From Lineus longissimus (lineage: Eukaryota; Nemertea; Pilidiophora; Heteronemertea; Lineidae): DNA of 64,000 bases. The position numbers and the translations under genes are program-made. The stretch covers positions 10,651,501 to 10,715,500 of the forward strand of contig NC_088323.1 of the NCBI RefSeq assembly GCF_910592395.1, in the 5' to 3' direction. Each line of letters opens with the position of its first letter. Position 1 is the first letter of the stretch. Shown piece after piece: positions 1-11,072 of this stretch. The notes under the pieces are model-generated. The model ran no database searches and was not told the origin of the DNA. It worked only from the letters and a program-made list of their open reading frames with translations.

Positions 1-80
1 CCCCCCCCCCCCACATGACCTCCCGCACCCTTTTCCTATCCCGTCTCAAACACACACACACACACGCACACGCACAGACA
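1..80. repeat. Poly-C tract and (CA)n microsatellite
   Basis: The window opens with a run of 12 C. A CA/CG dinucleotide tract follows around 49-75. It is simple-sequence DNA with no coding content. Confidence 0.9.
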
Positions 81-2290
81 CCATATACTGTGGATACGAC
101 TTTTGAACATCCACTGGCATGAATTGCTGATGGAGGCGTCACTGTCAATCTATATAAAATGTTCAAACTTCATGTAAATTGTAGCAGTGGCTTTCTTTGT
201 GCATTTTATAAAAATATAGTTTTGAATCCTTGTTCTCTCAGAAAAGTGCACATGAAAATGTCCTTGCAATTGGGATAAAAGTTGTATGTGATTTGCGATA
301 TTTTTTAAATTTCAGTATTAGTTCATATACTTCATTGACAAGGCTTGGTCTTTGACAAGTGTTTGACTTGCTTATTGGTTTGTTAAATCTTTCACTGGTC
401 ATACTTACAATATTCAACTGTCAGTGTATGGCTTCTATCAGTTTTCAACACGTGATATTGCTTTGAAACCAAAGCACTGAATGCAGGCAAATCTGCCATT
501 AGCATTGTCATTTAATGCTTTAGCTTGCTGGCAGATTGCTGTAACTTAGAGTGACACATTTCGGGATTGACTTTTCACTTGAGGCCTTCAATAGCTTTGT
601 TTTACTATTTCACTGTTGAATATTTTATTCTAATAACGGTTAAAGAAAATTGACAGTGGCAACCCAATCAACAATTTGGGCAAGTTGTTACTTGATGCAT
701 ACCCTTCATCTGATCGTCTTGCGGTTCATCCAAAAATCTTCGTTTGCAATTGCGGTCAAGGTTTGTGGCATCTGTAATGATAAATTGGAACAAATGCATT
801 ATGCACGATTACTGCAATTCTAGTGTTTTCAGTCATGAAATTACTGCCTAAATATGATGTTGAAATACATCATTTTTTGTCATGAATTACGTTTCCTTCA
901 TGAAATTGATGGACTTTATTCCTTTTATTTCATACAAGTTTGCCATTCTTACGACTAGTTATAACAAGGATTTATGCAATTTTGGGAATTAGGGAGTTGA
1001 GACTGGTGTTGGGGAAGGGTTAGGGTTTGGGTTAGTGCTAGGAGGAAGGGTTAGAGTCTGGGTTTGGTTTAGTGAATATGACTGTCGTAAGAATAGCCAG
1101 TAGATTGAATGTAAAATACAATGAAACCATCATAACAAGTATCATAAGTATTTTCCCGCGAATATTCAAAACTGCTTGGCTCCTTGCCAGTTAAATAACA
1201 TGTGTTTATACACAAAATAGAAAACTTTGATGGAAATTGTAAATCATTTTTTTATCTATCAGGGGAAACAAGCTGATGATGATCAAATAATAAATCATTC
1301 ATGAGAAATCGTTTTGTTGCTGAAGCTTGCATGACGAAGTTAATGCTAAACCTTTTCTTGTGCTCTACTGCGCCACGGTAGTTTTCTATTAGACCAGCGA
1401 TGACGTCATTTCTGGTGATTCCCTACGTTGTCCAACGAGCGCTTTTACCAAATGTGCCATTTGGTATTGTACAGTATGCAATGTATTTTTTCAGCGCTGC
1501 CAGTTGCCGAAGAGAATGCCGTAGCTCCCTCAATTTCCAATCAATTTTTATGGGAGTGACATTATTGTATTGCTTAGAATGTCTACTTTTTACTCATGAA
1601 AGAATCGTAGAACTAAAACATAATACTGGCGAACAGAATCATGCCGATTCACTGCACATACTGTGGGAATTCTCCACTTCAAAATACATCGGCGATGTCA
1701 TCGCGAACAGAGCATGCACTTCCGATATCGTTTTCACAGAAATGTGGCCAAATTTTCAAGAACTAATTTCTGAATTTAGTCCCTAAAGACCTTATGACTA
1801 CCACTGAAACGAACTAGTGATAATATCGCCTACCAGACTACTTTTTAAGCAGAAAATTGGGTACTTGAGTGTCATTGAGCTCCAAGATTATTGCACATGG
1901 CGTAAACAACATGCCGCCATTTTGTCTCCGCTTCGGTATTTCGTACGCCGCTTATAATGCACCTTCTCAATTAAAACCAACATAAATAAGGCCTTACATC
2001 GTTGATTGAATAGGAACACCACACAAAACACAATAAAGTGGGGGTACAATCGATTACGAAGCTGAAGTGAACAGTGATTTATTCCTGGAGCTACTGCTTT
2101 TGTTGTGTAGCTGCCATGTTTTGAGAACTGGCAATGATGGCTGACGTCATCGGGCGGGAATTTGAATCGGCAGAAATAATTAAAAGGCAGGTAGCGCCCT
2201 CTCCTGTTAAAATTTTGAACTTTTTCTCAATAAAATAGATTTTCAAGAATTTTATCTTAATATTAGAGCATATTTCGACTAATTCTGCTG
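81..2290. other. No supported gene; AT-rich intergenic DNA
   Basis: One 128-codon open frame (1400-1786, +) is present, but I recognise no family and see no splice or promoter context. Degenerate TTAGGG-like words occur at 1012-1075. Palindromic CRE words (TGACGTCA) lie at 1401-1408 and 2142-2149; the second is followed by GGGCGGGAA, an E2F-like word. Nothing else is supported. Confidence 0.5.
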
Positions 2291-2318
2291 CTCCTAGGCC
2301 GATATAGGCCAGTTTCCT

Positions 2319-2555
2319 TCATGCACTCTCGCTCGCAGGAAGTAGGTCGAATGGCGACAAGTTTTGTTTTGAAAGTAGAGTTTGACCAGAAGTATCCAGA
2401 AATGCAAAATTGAAGTCTCTAGGTCTTAGTCGTCGGTTACAAAATGTGCACCATGGGTTTAACGGACGGACTGATGGATGGATGGATGGACAGACGGACG
2501 CCACTGAACAACTTATTTGACAAGCTCGGCTGACTTAGTCAGCTGAGCTAAAAAC
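2319..2555 (-). repeat. Head of a hairpin-headed repeat (family IV)
   Basis: Read on the minus strand this begins TTTTTAGCTC and forms a 12-bp stem (one mismatch, 3-nt loop) at 2523-2549. A GTCC/GTCTGTCC-rich tract follows (ATGG/GACGG words at 2465-2500 on the plus strand). T-run, hairpin, then GTCCGTC tract is the same order seen at the heads of the repeats at 27272, 40578 and 40702. I see only this head and a short body, so the far end is undefined. Confidence 0.5.
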
Positions 2556-3090
2556 CAAAAGGAAAAATGGTGCAAACATCCCCGAGATGATCACATTAAC
2601 TTGAGATTTGACTGAAAATAATAAATCACATGTTGTCACTCATTTCGGTCTCATTTTTAAGAACCATTGATTTTATCCCTGACCGGGTATCATTTTGCAT
2701 TGCCCCCCTTCCCCCCCTCCCGAATGTTCATAAATTTCTCATGGTCATAATTTTACCCCCAATCAAGAATGAAACTGTGTTGTAGTTCAACTTCCGAACA
2801 ATAGACGGCAGCAGTGCATTGCCCATGTTTCTCGGCAAAACCCACCTACGTTAGAAACAGCCCACATTGAACTGACAAATAGTTCAGCTATAACACAATG
2901 CCTACTCATTTAACAACTATTACCAGTTTCTATACATTCTTCTTTATTCCTTAACGTACCAGTCTGCCCATATCATATGTTTAACATTGTTTTATCATTG
3001 ATTTCTTTCCAAACACACCCGTCGTCCAACGGGCGTTTCCTTAGCAAATCGGAAAAAGCGCAAGTTACACATCTCACAGCGCGACACCGC

Positions 3091-3117
3091 TGACGTCATC
3101 TTGGGACGCGGGAAATT
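3091..3117. promoter_or_regulatory. CRE-like and E2F-like words upstream of the SAM gene
   Basis: TGACGTCA at 3091-3098 is followed within 15 bp by CGCGGGAAATTT. Nearly the same pair (TGACGTCA then GGGCGGGAATTT) occurs at 2142-2163. The SAM-domain start codon lies about 600 bp downstream, so a promoter role is possible. It could equally be a fragment of a dispersed repeat. Confidence 0.3.
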
Positions 3118-3713
3118 TAAACTAAAACAAGCCAGGGATAGCAACCACCACCGGAAGATCGCGGAGAAATCGTAAAGTAAATGGAGTTAATTCAGTGCCA
3201 TTTTGAAAAACCAAAAAAAATTGTTTGTAGCCTATACAAGTTACTCTCGTTATTTCTCGTCATTATACTCCCGCACACGCGTGTATCTTAAGAGCCCCTC
3301 CTAAGAAGGGGGGCTTAATATGTAAAGTCAAGGACTTAGTGAGCCCCCCTTTAGGTCGGGGGAGCACCCCCGAACCCCCTACGATAGCGTAACGTTTTTA
3401 CCCACACTCCAAAAATTAAATAGTAAATCATTTACCATTTGAAGTTGTTAACGATACGTTTACCAATAAGTAGTTATAACTATTTTCATAGTTAGAGTAA
3501 CTACTTGAAATCCAAACAGCATGCATACTTTTTTACCATTTCAAGTAGTAAAATCAGCCAACCAATCAGAATCACTGATTTGGTGAATTAACCACTTGAA
3601 GTAGTAAGCTTCGACCAATTAGAATGCGCCCCCAGACAGCAGACGTCCAGCGTCGATCGCCGCCATTTTTAACCCGCTTCAAAAGCCAAACTTCGTTTTC
3701 GCTGATCTTTGAA

Positions 3714-3774
3714 ATGGACGTCGAGGAAACGTTGGCCTCATGGGGGATGGGAGAACTGGTTAAAGTGTTCAAGG
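3714..3774 (+). CDS. SAM-domain protein, exon 1
   Basis: First coding exon of a sterile alpha motif protein. ATG at 3714 opens 20 codons (MDVEETLASWGMGELVKVFK) plus one base and ends at a good donor, G|GTAAGA, at 3774/3775. The W-G-x-x-E-L-x-x-x-F pattern is the first helix of a SAM domain. The start is chosen because no upstream in-frame coding is seen and family members known to me also begin almost directly with the domain. The exon joins in phase 1 to the one at 5867, giving a continuous domain. SAM domains mediate protein-protein or RNA binding; the role of this protein cannot be told from two exons. Confidence 0.75.
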
Positions 3775-4632
3775 GTAAGATATAGCTTTTGTAGATATTC
3801 TTTTTTTCATGTTTCCGACAGCACAAAAGACATTTTTTTGACAATTTTGTAAAGTAACTGTAAAGGCCTAAGGCAAAAAAGAAAACGCGCACCATTCGAA
3901 ACCTGTTTTTAGTTCTCTTTTTTCTTCAGTTCTCACGACGCATGCACAAAACATTTTTATCACCAGTTCGATAGGCCTGTAGGCTACTCTATTAATGAAG
4001 AATGCACTAAACTGGAAAAAGAAGAAGTTTGTAGGCGATGTGATAAGTAAAAGACAACTCAAAAAGGCCCGCGAAAGTGCGCCCCCGTCAGCGCTCTTGT
4101 GTCAATGCGATGCGCGCCATGAAGCAAAGTTTCGCACTCTCGATTTAAGAACAGTTTCAAACAGTTTTATTCGATTTTAGTGCTAAATTTTATATGAACA
4201 TTATTGAAAATTTGTTCCGAAGTATTAGTAGAGCATTCGCGCATTACATGCATTTAATGAGATACTCGTTAGTTTGAATATTCCCGCCGAAAAAGTTGAC
4301 GCAAGTGTGAAGTATTTCCGAGAGGGTGCACTCGGATCGAGCTCAAAATCGATGGCGGAAGTCGCCGGAACTGTTGACGTTTTATACTGATCTAAAATGC
4401 GATCGATTTCGACCCCATTCTGCCAAATGTTCCTTGCAAGTATTTGCGAGCAGAAATTGTTGTCTCATTATAGCAGAGTGTCAAATTCACGCATATTGCG
4501 TGAAATGTCTTGCTGAAAAATGCTTCGGACACGCGCTTCATTCAGAATAGATGATGATTCATTCATTCATGATGATTTGCATGCACTGACCCACCACCTA
4601 GACCTAGGCTACAGTGTATCTAGGCTACAATA

Positions 4633-4669
4633 CATGTACATATGTACATGGGCCTAGCATGCTAGGCCC
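4633..4669. repeat. Two abutting perfect palindromes
   Basis: CATGTACATATGTACATG (4633-4650) and GGGCCTAGCATGCTAGGCCC (4650-4669) are both perfect inverted repeats with no loop and share one base. They lie in the SAM-gene intron, in a stretch rich in CTAGGC/TACATG words. Confidence 0.85.
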
Positions 4670-5298
4670 TACATGCAATGTACATTATAGCCCTGTGGGT
4701 GGTGAACTAGCCTGGCCACCATAGGCCTAAAGGCTTTGAAATGTCCACACTGAATTCAGTCGAAATCCACTGCCGAGACCAGAAGGCCTACTGGTGGTCT
4801 GACTGGTCACTCGTCGTGAGACTGTTCATTCAATCTGGACGTTTTGATCTGGCAGTCTGGATGGGTCAGTGTCTGAATTGTCTGCAGTCTTATTGATAGT
4901 TGTAAGTTTTGCAGTGCAGTTTGCCTGAGACATATGATCATCCAGGACCACCAGGTCCAGTCAGTGTTCAGTAGTGTAGCTTATTTAATTTTATGTATTT
5001 GGAAAGAGAAGTTCGTTCAGTGGATGCTTTCTTGGATCCTTCCTGTCCTCTACTAAATGTCTTTATGATTATCTACCAACTCTGTATTTTTAACTGGTTA
5101 TTATCGAATGAAATGGCCGGGTCGAAATTGAGTACTCTTGTAGATTACAGTGAATAACAGTACCTGGTACATTATCGAATTATATCGGATCTCAGTAGGG
5201 TCTCCCAGTCCCGGCCATGATCCTTTCCTTTTGCAACACAATGCTTGCCTGCATTAACAAGAGTGGTAGGCCTAGATAGATGGAAATTCTATAATGCA

Positions 5299-5319
5299 TA
5301 GGGTTAGGGTTAGGGTTAA
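5299..5319. repeat. Short interstitial TTAGGG run
   Basis: Three exact TTAGGG/GGGTTA units. This is the metazoan telomere unit, but it is too short to mean more than an interstitial repeat. Confidence 0.7.
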
Positions 5320-5866
5320 TTCTATAATTTGACGAAAGTAGGGGGAGTCATAATTGGTAGTATTGATAGTATTGAAAAGTCTCACAACAGGGTGTACCAA
5401 GATTAATGGCTAGCGATAGTGTGCAGCAGTGGTTGTTGAATGATTGTGGTTGATGAATCTATTTGTTCCAAAATTTGTTTTATTGATTCTAAATTGGCTG
5501 CTAGTGCTACAATTAAATTTGCACAGGATGTTGAAAATACTCCAAAAACTGCAAACCATTCCATTACATGTATGTCTGTGACACTGTGACAGACAAGCCG
5601 CTGAGAAGGGGTGGTGCTTTTAGACTACAACGTTTTTTGTGTCCATTTTGTGGGAGTTGATGGTGACCTAGGTTTTTTTCTTGTTTTTGTAGAATTGAAT
5701 CCTGATCAAACCAAGAATTACTCTATGGAAGCATGTCAGTATTGACTGGCTGGCCTGTTGTCATTAATTACTAGTACTTAGTATACGTAATACCACCTGA
5801 TTAAGCTTAAAGTATGGCAACCTTCATTTTTGCATGATTTTCATTTAGGACTACATCTATTTTCAG

Positions 5867-6009
5867 ATGAAGGCATTGATGAGGAGGCATTTTGTATGTT
5901 GGACGATGAAATAATAAAGGAGCTGATTCCAAAAATTGGTACCAGAATGAAGTTTGCAAGGAAGTACTGCAATCTACTACTATGTAATAGTCATGATAGT
6001 AGTCTTGGG
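5867..6009 (+). CDS. SAM-domain protein, exon 2
   Basis: The exon follows a clear acceptor (tattttcag at 5858-5866) and ends before GTAAGG at 6010, in phase 0. Spliced to 3714-3774 it continues with the core of the SAM domain: DEEAF-x-x-LD then IKELIPKIGTRMKFARK, the typical last-helix signature. The domain therefore spans about residues 1-60. The intron is 2.1 kb and holds palindromes and a short TTAGGG run. No further exon of this gene is certain. The zinc-finger exon at 6101 is in a compatible phase through an acceptor at 6136, but that splice would cut off the first CxxC pair. Confidence 0.75.
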
Positions 6010-6100
6010 GTAAGGATCTGATTTGATTATAGAAAATCATACTCGGAAAGTGTGGATTTGCTTTGAAAAGTGATTCTTTGTGTTGTTGTAATCGTCAAGT

Positions 6101-6577
6101 ATGGACCTACCTTTAACTTGTTTCGTTTGTTCACAGAATGTGACAGGAGGATTAAAAACATTATTTATCCACCTGCGGATGTCGCATACACTAACCTATG
6201 CTGGTAAGTATTTTTTGTGTGTGCAAAATGGATGCCAGAGAACATTTAGTGGTGTTTGGCCATATAAAAGACATATCGCGACGCACATTGTGAATGAGGA
6301 CAGAGGTAATGGATCCCAAGATGACTGCACTGGTAATGCAAATGTTGACGCACTTGATGACATGGTCATGGATGATGTCATGGACGTAGATGATGAAGTG
6401 GGGACACATGAAACAGTTCCAAATGCAAATGAAACCATTCTAGAGCAACTTGACCTGTTTGCCATATCATCAAAATTTATAAGTAGACTGAGAGCAAAGC
6501 CTAATGTTCCAGCTGCAGCTCTCCAAACTGTTCTTGAGTGCACAACAGAGATGTTCTCTGAAATTTCTTATCATTGA
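6101..6577 (+). CDS. C2H2 zinc-finger protein, N-terminal coding exon
   Basis: A 158-codon open frame. Two C2H2 fingers sit at residues 7-30 (CxxC, 13 residues, HxxxxH; CFVC..HLRMSH) and about 40-66 (CxxxxC, 12 residues, HxxxH; CVQNGC..HIATH). An acidic linker follows (repeated DDVMDVDDE), then a helical tail with ISRLRAKPNVPAAALQ. Fingers in this unusual C-x4-C spacing plus such a tail recall N-termini of predicted invertebrate proteins that continue over further exons; nucleic-acid binding is inferred from the fingers. Translation stops in a patch of local duplication (from 6563), so the gene may continue by splicing or be broken here. It may also be part of the preceding SAM gene. Confidence 0.5.
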   Translation: MDLPLTCFVCSQNVTGGLKTLFIHLRMSHTLTYAGKYFLCVQNGCQRTFSGVWPYKRHIATHIVNEDRGNGSQDDCTGNANVDALDDMVMDDVMDVDDEVGTHETVPNANETILEQLDLFAISSKFISRLRAKPNVPAAALQTVLECTTEMFSEISYH

Positions 6578-6858
6578 GGTGAACGCTTTAGAATATCTGA
6601 CATGAGTGTAACTGTGCAGCCTTAATGTTGGCTCTTGGTGATAGAGCCTCTCCAACTCAGGCATTTCTTATCATTGAGGTGAACGCTTTAGAATATCTGA
6701 CACTGCTGAAGGCCATTGAGGCCTGTTTTAGGCTTTGTATGTTCTTGACATAGAATATCCTACTGACTGCCTTATTGTGTGATATTCTCATGAGTGTAAC
6801 TGTGCAGCCTTAATGTTGGCTCTTGGTGATAGAACCTCTCCAACTCAGGCATTTCTTG
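6563..6858. repeat. Interleaved local duplications
   Basis: A roughly 40-bp block starting ATTTCTTATCATTGAGGTG occurs at 6563 and 6664. A roughly 65-bp block starting CATGAGTGTAACTG occurs at 6601 and 6789, each copy nearly identical. The two blocks overlap in the order A-B-A'-x-B', so this is a stepwise duplication at the end of the zinc-finger frame. Confidence 0.8.
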
Positions 6859-7084
6859 CCCCGTTTTGAAAAGCCGTCCACTGCCAGTTGGTGCGTTTTT
6901 CGCTGATTTGTGCAAAATTCAACATATCTCAAAAGTTCAATGGTTGACCTGCGGTTTTTTTGATTGTTGTGTAGCATAAGCAACTGTCTTTCATGGGGGT
7001 ATGGTCACTGTAAGAATTATTCAGGAAGATATGTATAATATTTGGGGTTTTTCGTGATTGTCCGGCCCAATTGGCAACATTGCC
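6858..7084 (+). repeat. Dispersed direct repeat, copy 1
   Basis: About 230 bp, from CCCGTTTTGAAAAGCCGTCC to TTGGCAACATTGCCAT. It is repeated with few changes at 8353-8583. No coding capacity; type unknown. Confidence 0.85.
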
Positions 7085-8352
7085 ATTTGGGATGGTGAAC
7101 AGAGCTAGGAGCAAATGCGACGCTTATGATTTATTTAAAGAAATAAAATGCCCGATTTAACATCCTGCAGAATCAGGGGAATCGGGCGTTTCCAGTGACA
7201 TACGACACAAATGGGTTGTCCTCATGCAATCACTTTGGAAACGCATTTTAAAATAGATGTTACGTCCTGTTAATGGGGCACGTCATCATCGCGTACAATT
7301 GGGATAAACTCCCTAACGAGACTCCCTTAAGACGTAATGACGACATTTTCATGAGCTCGGAAACTATTAATTTCAATTTAACCACATAGCCATAAATAAT
7401 TTGAATAATTTTCAACAGAAATCTATATGAAATATGCAATATTGGTGAACAGAGTGCCGTTTGAAACAACAGCGCGTCATCGTTTTCTTCAACGCATTTC
7501 CAGTAGGCACGAAGTGAAACGCTGCCCTTTTCATCAAATTTGGTATCTCATGACAACGGAGGTGTCCTCTTAGAGAATCCAGTCAGACCTTTTGCACATA
7601 TTACAAAGAAATGCCTTGACTACCTGAAAATACAATCTGTTCGGCATTCCCAAGGTCAGTTTTGGTTGCAGCGCGAATGCAAAATGACCAGTTGAGCTTA
7701 AAGGGGTACCTGTTTTGAGTGCAGTTTCCGCCAAATGTGAACACTGCAGTGGCACAAGGCATGAATTGCCTTGCCCAAGGACTAAACAAATATGCTTCTA
7801 TATGATATATATGTTGAATATATGAATAGCTTGATGCTTTCCGGATAAGAATATGCATGATTTGCAGTATGTGATTGACGCTGAACGTGATTATTTTGCA
7901 CAATTGAGGCGTTCTATATATTTCGACGTATGGTATGCTAAGTATGACACAATTTGAGGTGATTGTCATAGTACCTATGATATTTCTAGATGGTCGTTCC
8001 AGCCTTTCCTTTTGAGGAAACCTGTTTTGTCGGGTATCAGGAGACTTGTAGGAGGCTGCAGTTTTATCATATGTTAAAAAAAGGCTGTCGGGGTAATGTC
8101 AACCTTACTTTAAGGTCTCATTAGGGAGGTTTTTTTTGTATTCATGCGCGGCCAAGCCCTAACCGTAGTTCCTAAAATCATTGATTTCTCGGTCCTCACA
8201 GTATGTCAGTGTTGATTCAGCAGTTGTTATGGCAAAGACATGTTTTTTTTGAGTTTCTGAAACCTAGAGCACTACTCAATAGGCGGCTAACAAGAAACTG
8301 CGCATTTACTATTGTTGCCGACGTATGTGTACACTTCACTTGGATGTGCGTC
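7085..8352. other. No supported gene between two direct repeats
   Basis: About 1.27 kb between the two copies of the 230-bp repeat. Open frames here are short and overlapping on opposite strands, with no recognisable domain. Confidence 0.5.
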
Positions 8353-8583
8353 GGCCCCGTGTTGAAATGCCGTCCAGTGCCAGTTGGTGCGTTTTTTCGC
8401 TGATTTGTGCAAAATTCAACATATCTCAAAAGTTCAATGGTTGACCTGCGATTTTTTTTTATTTTTGTGTAGCGTAAGCAACTGTCTTTCATTGGGGAAT
8501 GGTCACTGTAAGAATTATTCAGGAAGAAATGTATAGTATTTGGGGTTTTTCGTGATTGTTCGGCCCAATTGGCAACATTGCCA
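8353..8583 (+). repeat. Dispersed direct repeat, copy 2
   Basis: Second copy of the 6858-7084 block, same orientation, roughly 90 percent alike by eye. It abuts the left half of the repeat interrupted at 8742. Confidence 0.85.
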
Positions 8584-8741
8584 TACATTGACTGCATGTA
8601 TGTCAAAACGACGTTGAAACTTTGCCAGATGTATTCTACAAGAGACAAGCTATTCAGAAATGTATAGGTTTGTGTGAGAGTAAGGTACTGCCAAGTCTAC
8701 AGCCACTCGAACAGGGGTATGCATGAAATGACGCCGCATCA
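8584..8741 (+). repeat. Left half of a repeat split by a family I element
   Basis: This stretch matches, in inverted orientation, 38068-38215. The match resumes at 10768 (GGAGGCAGGTAGGCCTGG) after the hairpin-headed element. The copy at 37980-38215 is uninterrupted and so serves as the empty site. Confidence 0.8.
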
Positions 8742-9111
8742 TTTTTGGCTCACCGTCAGGGGAGTCTATACCATAGCCCTGTGTCCGTCGTCCGTCGTCG
8801 TCCATATCATGTGTGGCATGTTTCTTAACCGCTTGTGCTATGAACTTGAAACTTTGTACACATTATGATCTAGGTCACATGACCTCTGGCAGCCAATTTC
8901 AGTCCGGTCTGATTCTTCACCTGGCCACCAGGGGGCTAAAACCAAAAACTTAAAAAGTGCGATAACTCGTTTATAACTGATTTGTTTTTGCTAAAATTTT
9001 TATGGTGGGTACCCCTAGCAAGGATACATCACATATCATACGGGTTTTTGATTTGACCTACTTGTCAAGGTCACAAAGTTCAAATTCTAAAATTTCACCG
9101 ATAGTGGCACG

Positions 9112-9808
9112 TTTTTGGCTCACCTGTGAGCCTTTACCATCACGCAGCGTCCGTCGTCGTCCGTCGTTGTTAGACATGGGTGGCACGATTGTTACCGCTA
9201 AAGCCACTGAACTGAAACTTAGTACACATGTACCCCTTGGTGACCACTACTCAGAGACCAAAACGCGGTCTCATATGTTTCACGGTTTGGCCACCAGGGG
9301 GCCAAAGATAAAAAATGAAGAAATGCGTTTTCTCCCTTATTACTGCCATACTGGTCCGAAAAATTTGAAAAAAATATGGTAGGTTCTTCTACTAATGGGA
9401 CATCACATATCCTCCGGGTTTTTGATTTGACCTAATTTTCAAGGTAAGATAGGCCAAAGTTCGCCGACGGCACCGCTGTTCGTCAATGGTGGCACGTTTT
9501 GTAACCGCTGAGGCTATTGAACTCAAACTTGGTACATATATACCCTTGGGTGACCTTTACTCAGAGACTGAATCGTGGCATCATACGATTTACGGTTTGG
9601 CCAATAGGGGGCCAAAGGTCAACAACTGATTACCACACCAAATTAGACCTTGTATTTACAAATGCACATCATGTGCACCATACAGGGATCATTGACAATT
9701 GCTGGTCTGACCATAAAATGATATATGCAGCTTTACCAATGTCAGAATCACTGACTCCATAGCCTCCCCTTCGACACAGGTGAGCACATGGTCCCTGGAC
9801 CATTTCAT
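9112..9808 (+). repeat. Family I repeat, copy B, nested in copy A
   Basis: It has a new head, TTTTTGGCTCACCTGTGAGCC, followed by CGTCCGTCGTCGTCCGTCG. It ends ACAGGTGAGCACATGGTCC..CCATTTCAT. The outer copy's module text breaks off at GTGGCACG just before it and resumes after it. It carries a captured LINE fragment at 9627-9760. Confidence 0.6.
9627..9762 (+). pseudogene. LINE endonuclease (APE-type) C-terminal fragment
   Basis: The frame ending at 9762 encodes YHTKLDLVFTN, then HTGIIDNCWSDHKMIYAALP. This is the end of an apurinic-like exonuclease-endonuclease-phosphatase domain: the L-D-L-x-F-T-N strand and the catalytic S-D-H. Only about 45 residues remain, embedded in family I repeat text, so it is a dead fragment. 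The clade is probably CR1/Jockey-like; too short to decide. Confidence 0.6.
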
Positions 9809-10767
9809 GTCTTTATTCGTCCTATAGTCTTTAAATTTGGTATATAGACACCTGTTACGTAGCTCTACATGTTGACAAAAAATCAGGTCGATGTGGCGTA
9901 CTTTTCAAGGTCACAGAGGTCAAATGGTGTGAATTGGCCGTTTGTGTGTAAATATGGACGGTTCTTAACCACTAAAGCTATGAACTTTAAACTTTGTACA
10001 CATGACCTCCTAGGTCAGATGACCTGTGACACTGATTTTCGGTCCGGTCTGTTTCTTAACTTGGCCACCAGGGGTTGAATAGTGCCATATCTCGCTTATA
10101 ATATTACTGATTAGCTTTTGGTAAAAATTTTATGGTAGATACTCCTAGCAAGGATACACCACATATGATACGAGACTTTGTACAAAGGACCCCCTAGGTC
10201 AGCTGACCTCTGACCCTGATTTCAGTCCGGTCTGATTCTCGACTTGGCCACCAGGTGGCCAAAAGTGAAAACCTGGAAAGTGTGATATCTCGCTTATTAG
10301 TGATTCGTTTTCAATAACATTTTTATGGTAGGTTCTCCTAGCAAGGATACATCATATATGTCATAGGAGTTCTTGATTTGACCTGCTTTTCAAGGTCACA
10401 GAGGTCAAATGTCGTAAATTGGTCGTTTGATTGTAACTATGGCCCGTTTCTTAACCACTAAAGCTATGAACTTGAAATTTGGTACACATGACTCCCTACG
10501 TCATGTTACCTCGGACAGCGAATTTCGATCTGATCTGGTCCTCAACTTGGCCACCAGGAGGCCAAACCTAAAATAGGCAAAAACTGCAATATCTCGTTTA
10601 TAAGTGACTTGTTTTTGATGATAATCTTATGGTACTTACTTCAAGCAACGATACATCACATGTCATACCGACTTTGGTTTGACCTATATACTACACATGT
10701 ACAATGTTTCTTAACCAACGCTCCAAATATCTATACGGTGAGCACAATGGCCCCTGGCCATTTCATT

Positions 10768-10815
10768 GGAGGCAGGTAGGCCTGGCCTCCGCACCGGCTA
10801 GTGAGACCTGAGGGT
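10768..10815 (+). repeat. Right half of the repeat split by copy A
   Basis: GGAGGCAGGTAGGCCTGGCCTC through GGCTAGTGAGACC matches the inverted sequence at 38014-38052. Together with 8584-8741 it rebuilds the uninterrupted order seen there. Confidence 0.8.
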
Positions 10816-10831
10816 AGCGCGTGCGTTTGAG

Positions 10832-11072
10832 TTAGTGCGCATGCGCTTTCTACGGAAAATTTAAATGTTTTGTGTTGTGGAGCTTTCACGATAGGATTTT
10901 GTGATGGAAACGGGCAAATAAACATAGAGACCAATGTACTTTCAAGATTATTGCATTATGAATGGGACCAGACCGTCGATATCCTCCAACACAGCATGAC
11001 ATTGACGAAATCGTCATCGAAACGGGCAGCCCCGGGCCGATCGTGTTGGTGCGCATGCGTACTACGGAAAAG
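10832..11072. promoter_or_regulatory. Two NRF1-like palindromes in duplicated 25-bp units
   Basis: GTGCGCATGCGC followed by TTCTACGGAAAA (about 10835) and GTGCGCATGCGT followed by ACTACGGAAAA (about 11050). The first contains the NRF1 consensus GCGCATGCGC. No transcript start is evident, so a promoter role is only suggested. Confidence 0.4.

Larger units (their letters stand above)
8742..10767 (+). repeat. Hairpin-headed modular repeat, family I (copy A)
   Basis: It begins TTTTTGGCTCACCG, followed by CATAGCCCTGTGTCCGTCGTCC, and ends GGTGAGCACAATGGCC..CCATTTCATT. The short termini GCTCACC and GGTGAGC are inverted. The body is roughly 302-bp modules, each with GGCACGTTTCTTAACC, TTGGCCACCAGGGGGCC and CAAGGTCACAGAGGTCAAATGG. 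A second, complete copy (9112-9808) is nested within it. It has no open frame of its own, so it is non-autonomous or regulatory DNA. Confidence 0.75.

Noticed and set aside
1400-1786. 128-codon open frame
   Set aside because: No recognised domain, no splice or promoter support, amino-acid mix like random AT-rich DNA.
2142-2149. TGACGTCA sites as evidence of a promoter
   Set aside because: The word also occurs inside a MITE (21571) and in a repetitive patch (39224-39295), so by itself it does not mark promoters here.
5299-5319. Telomeric repeat as a chromosome end or fusion point
   Set aside because: Only three units; similar degenerate words elsewhere (1012, 12590) look like ordinary interstitial sequence.
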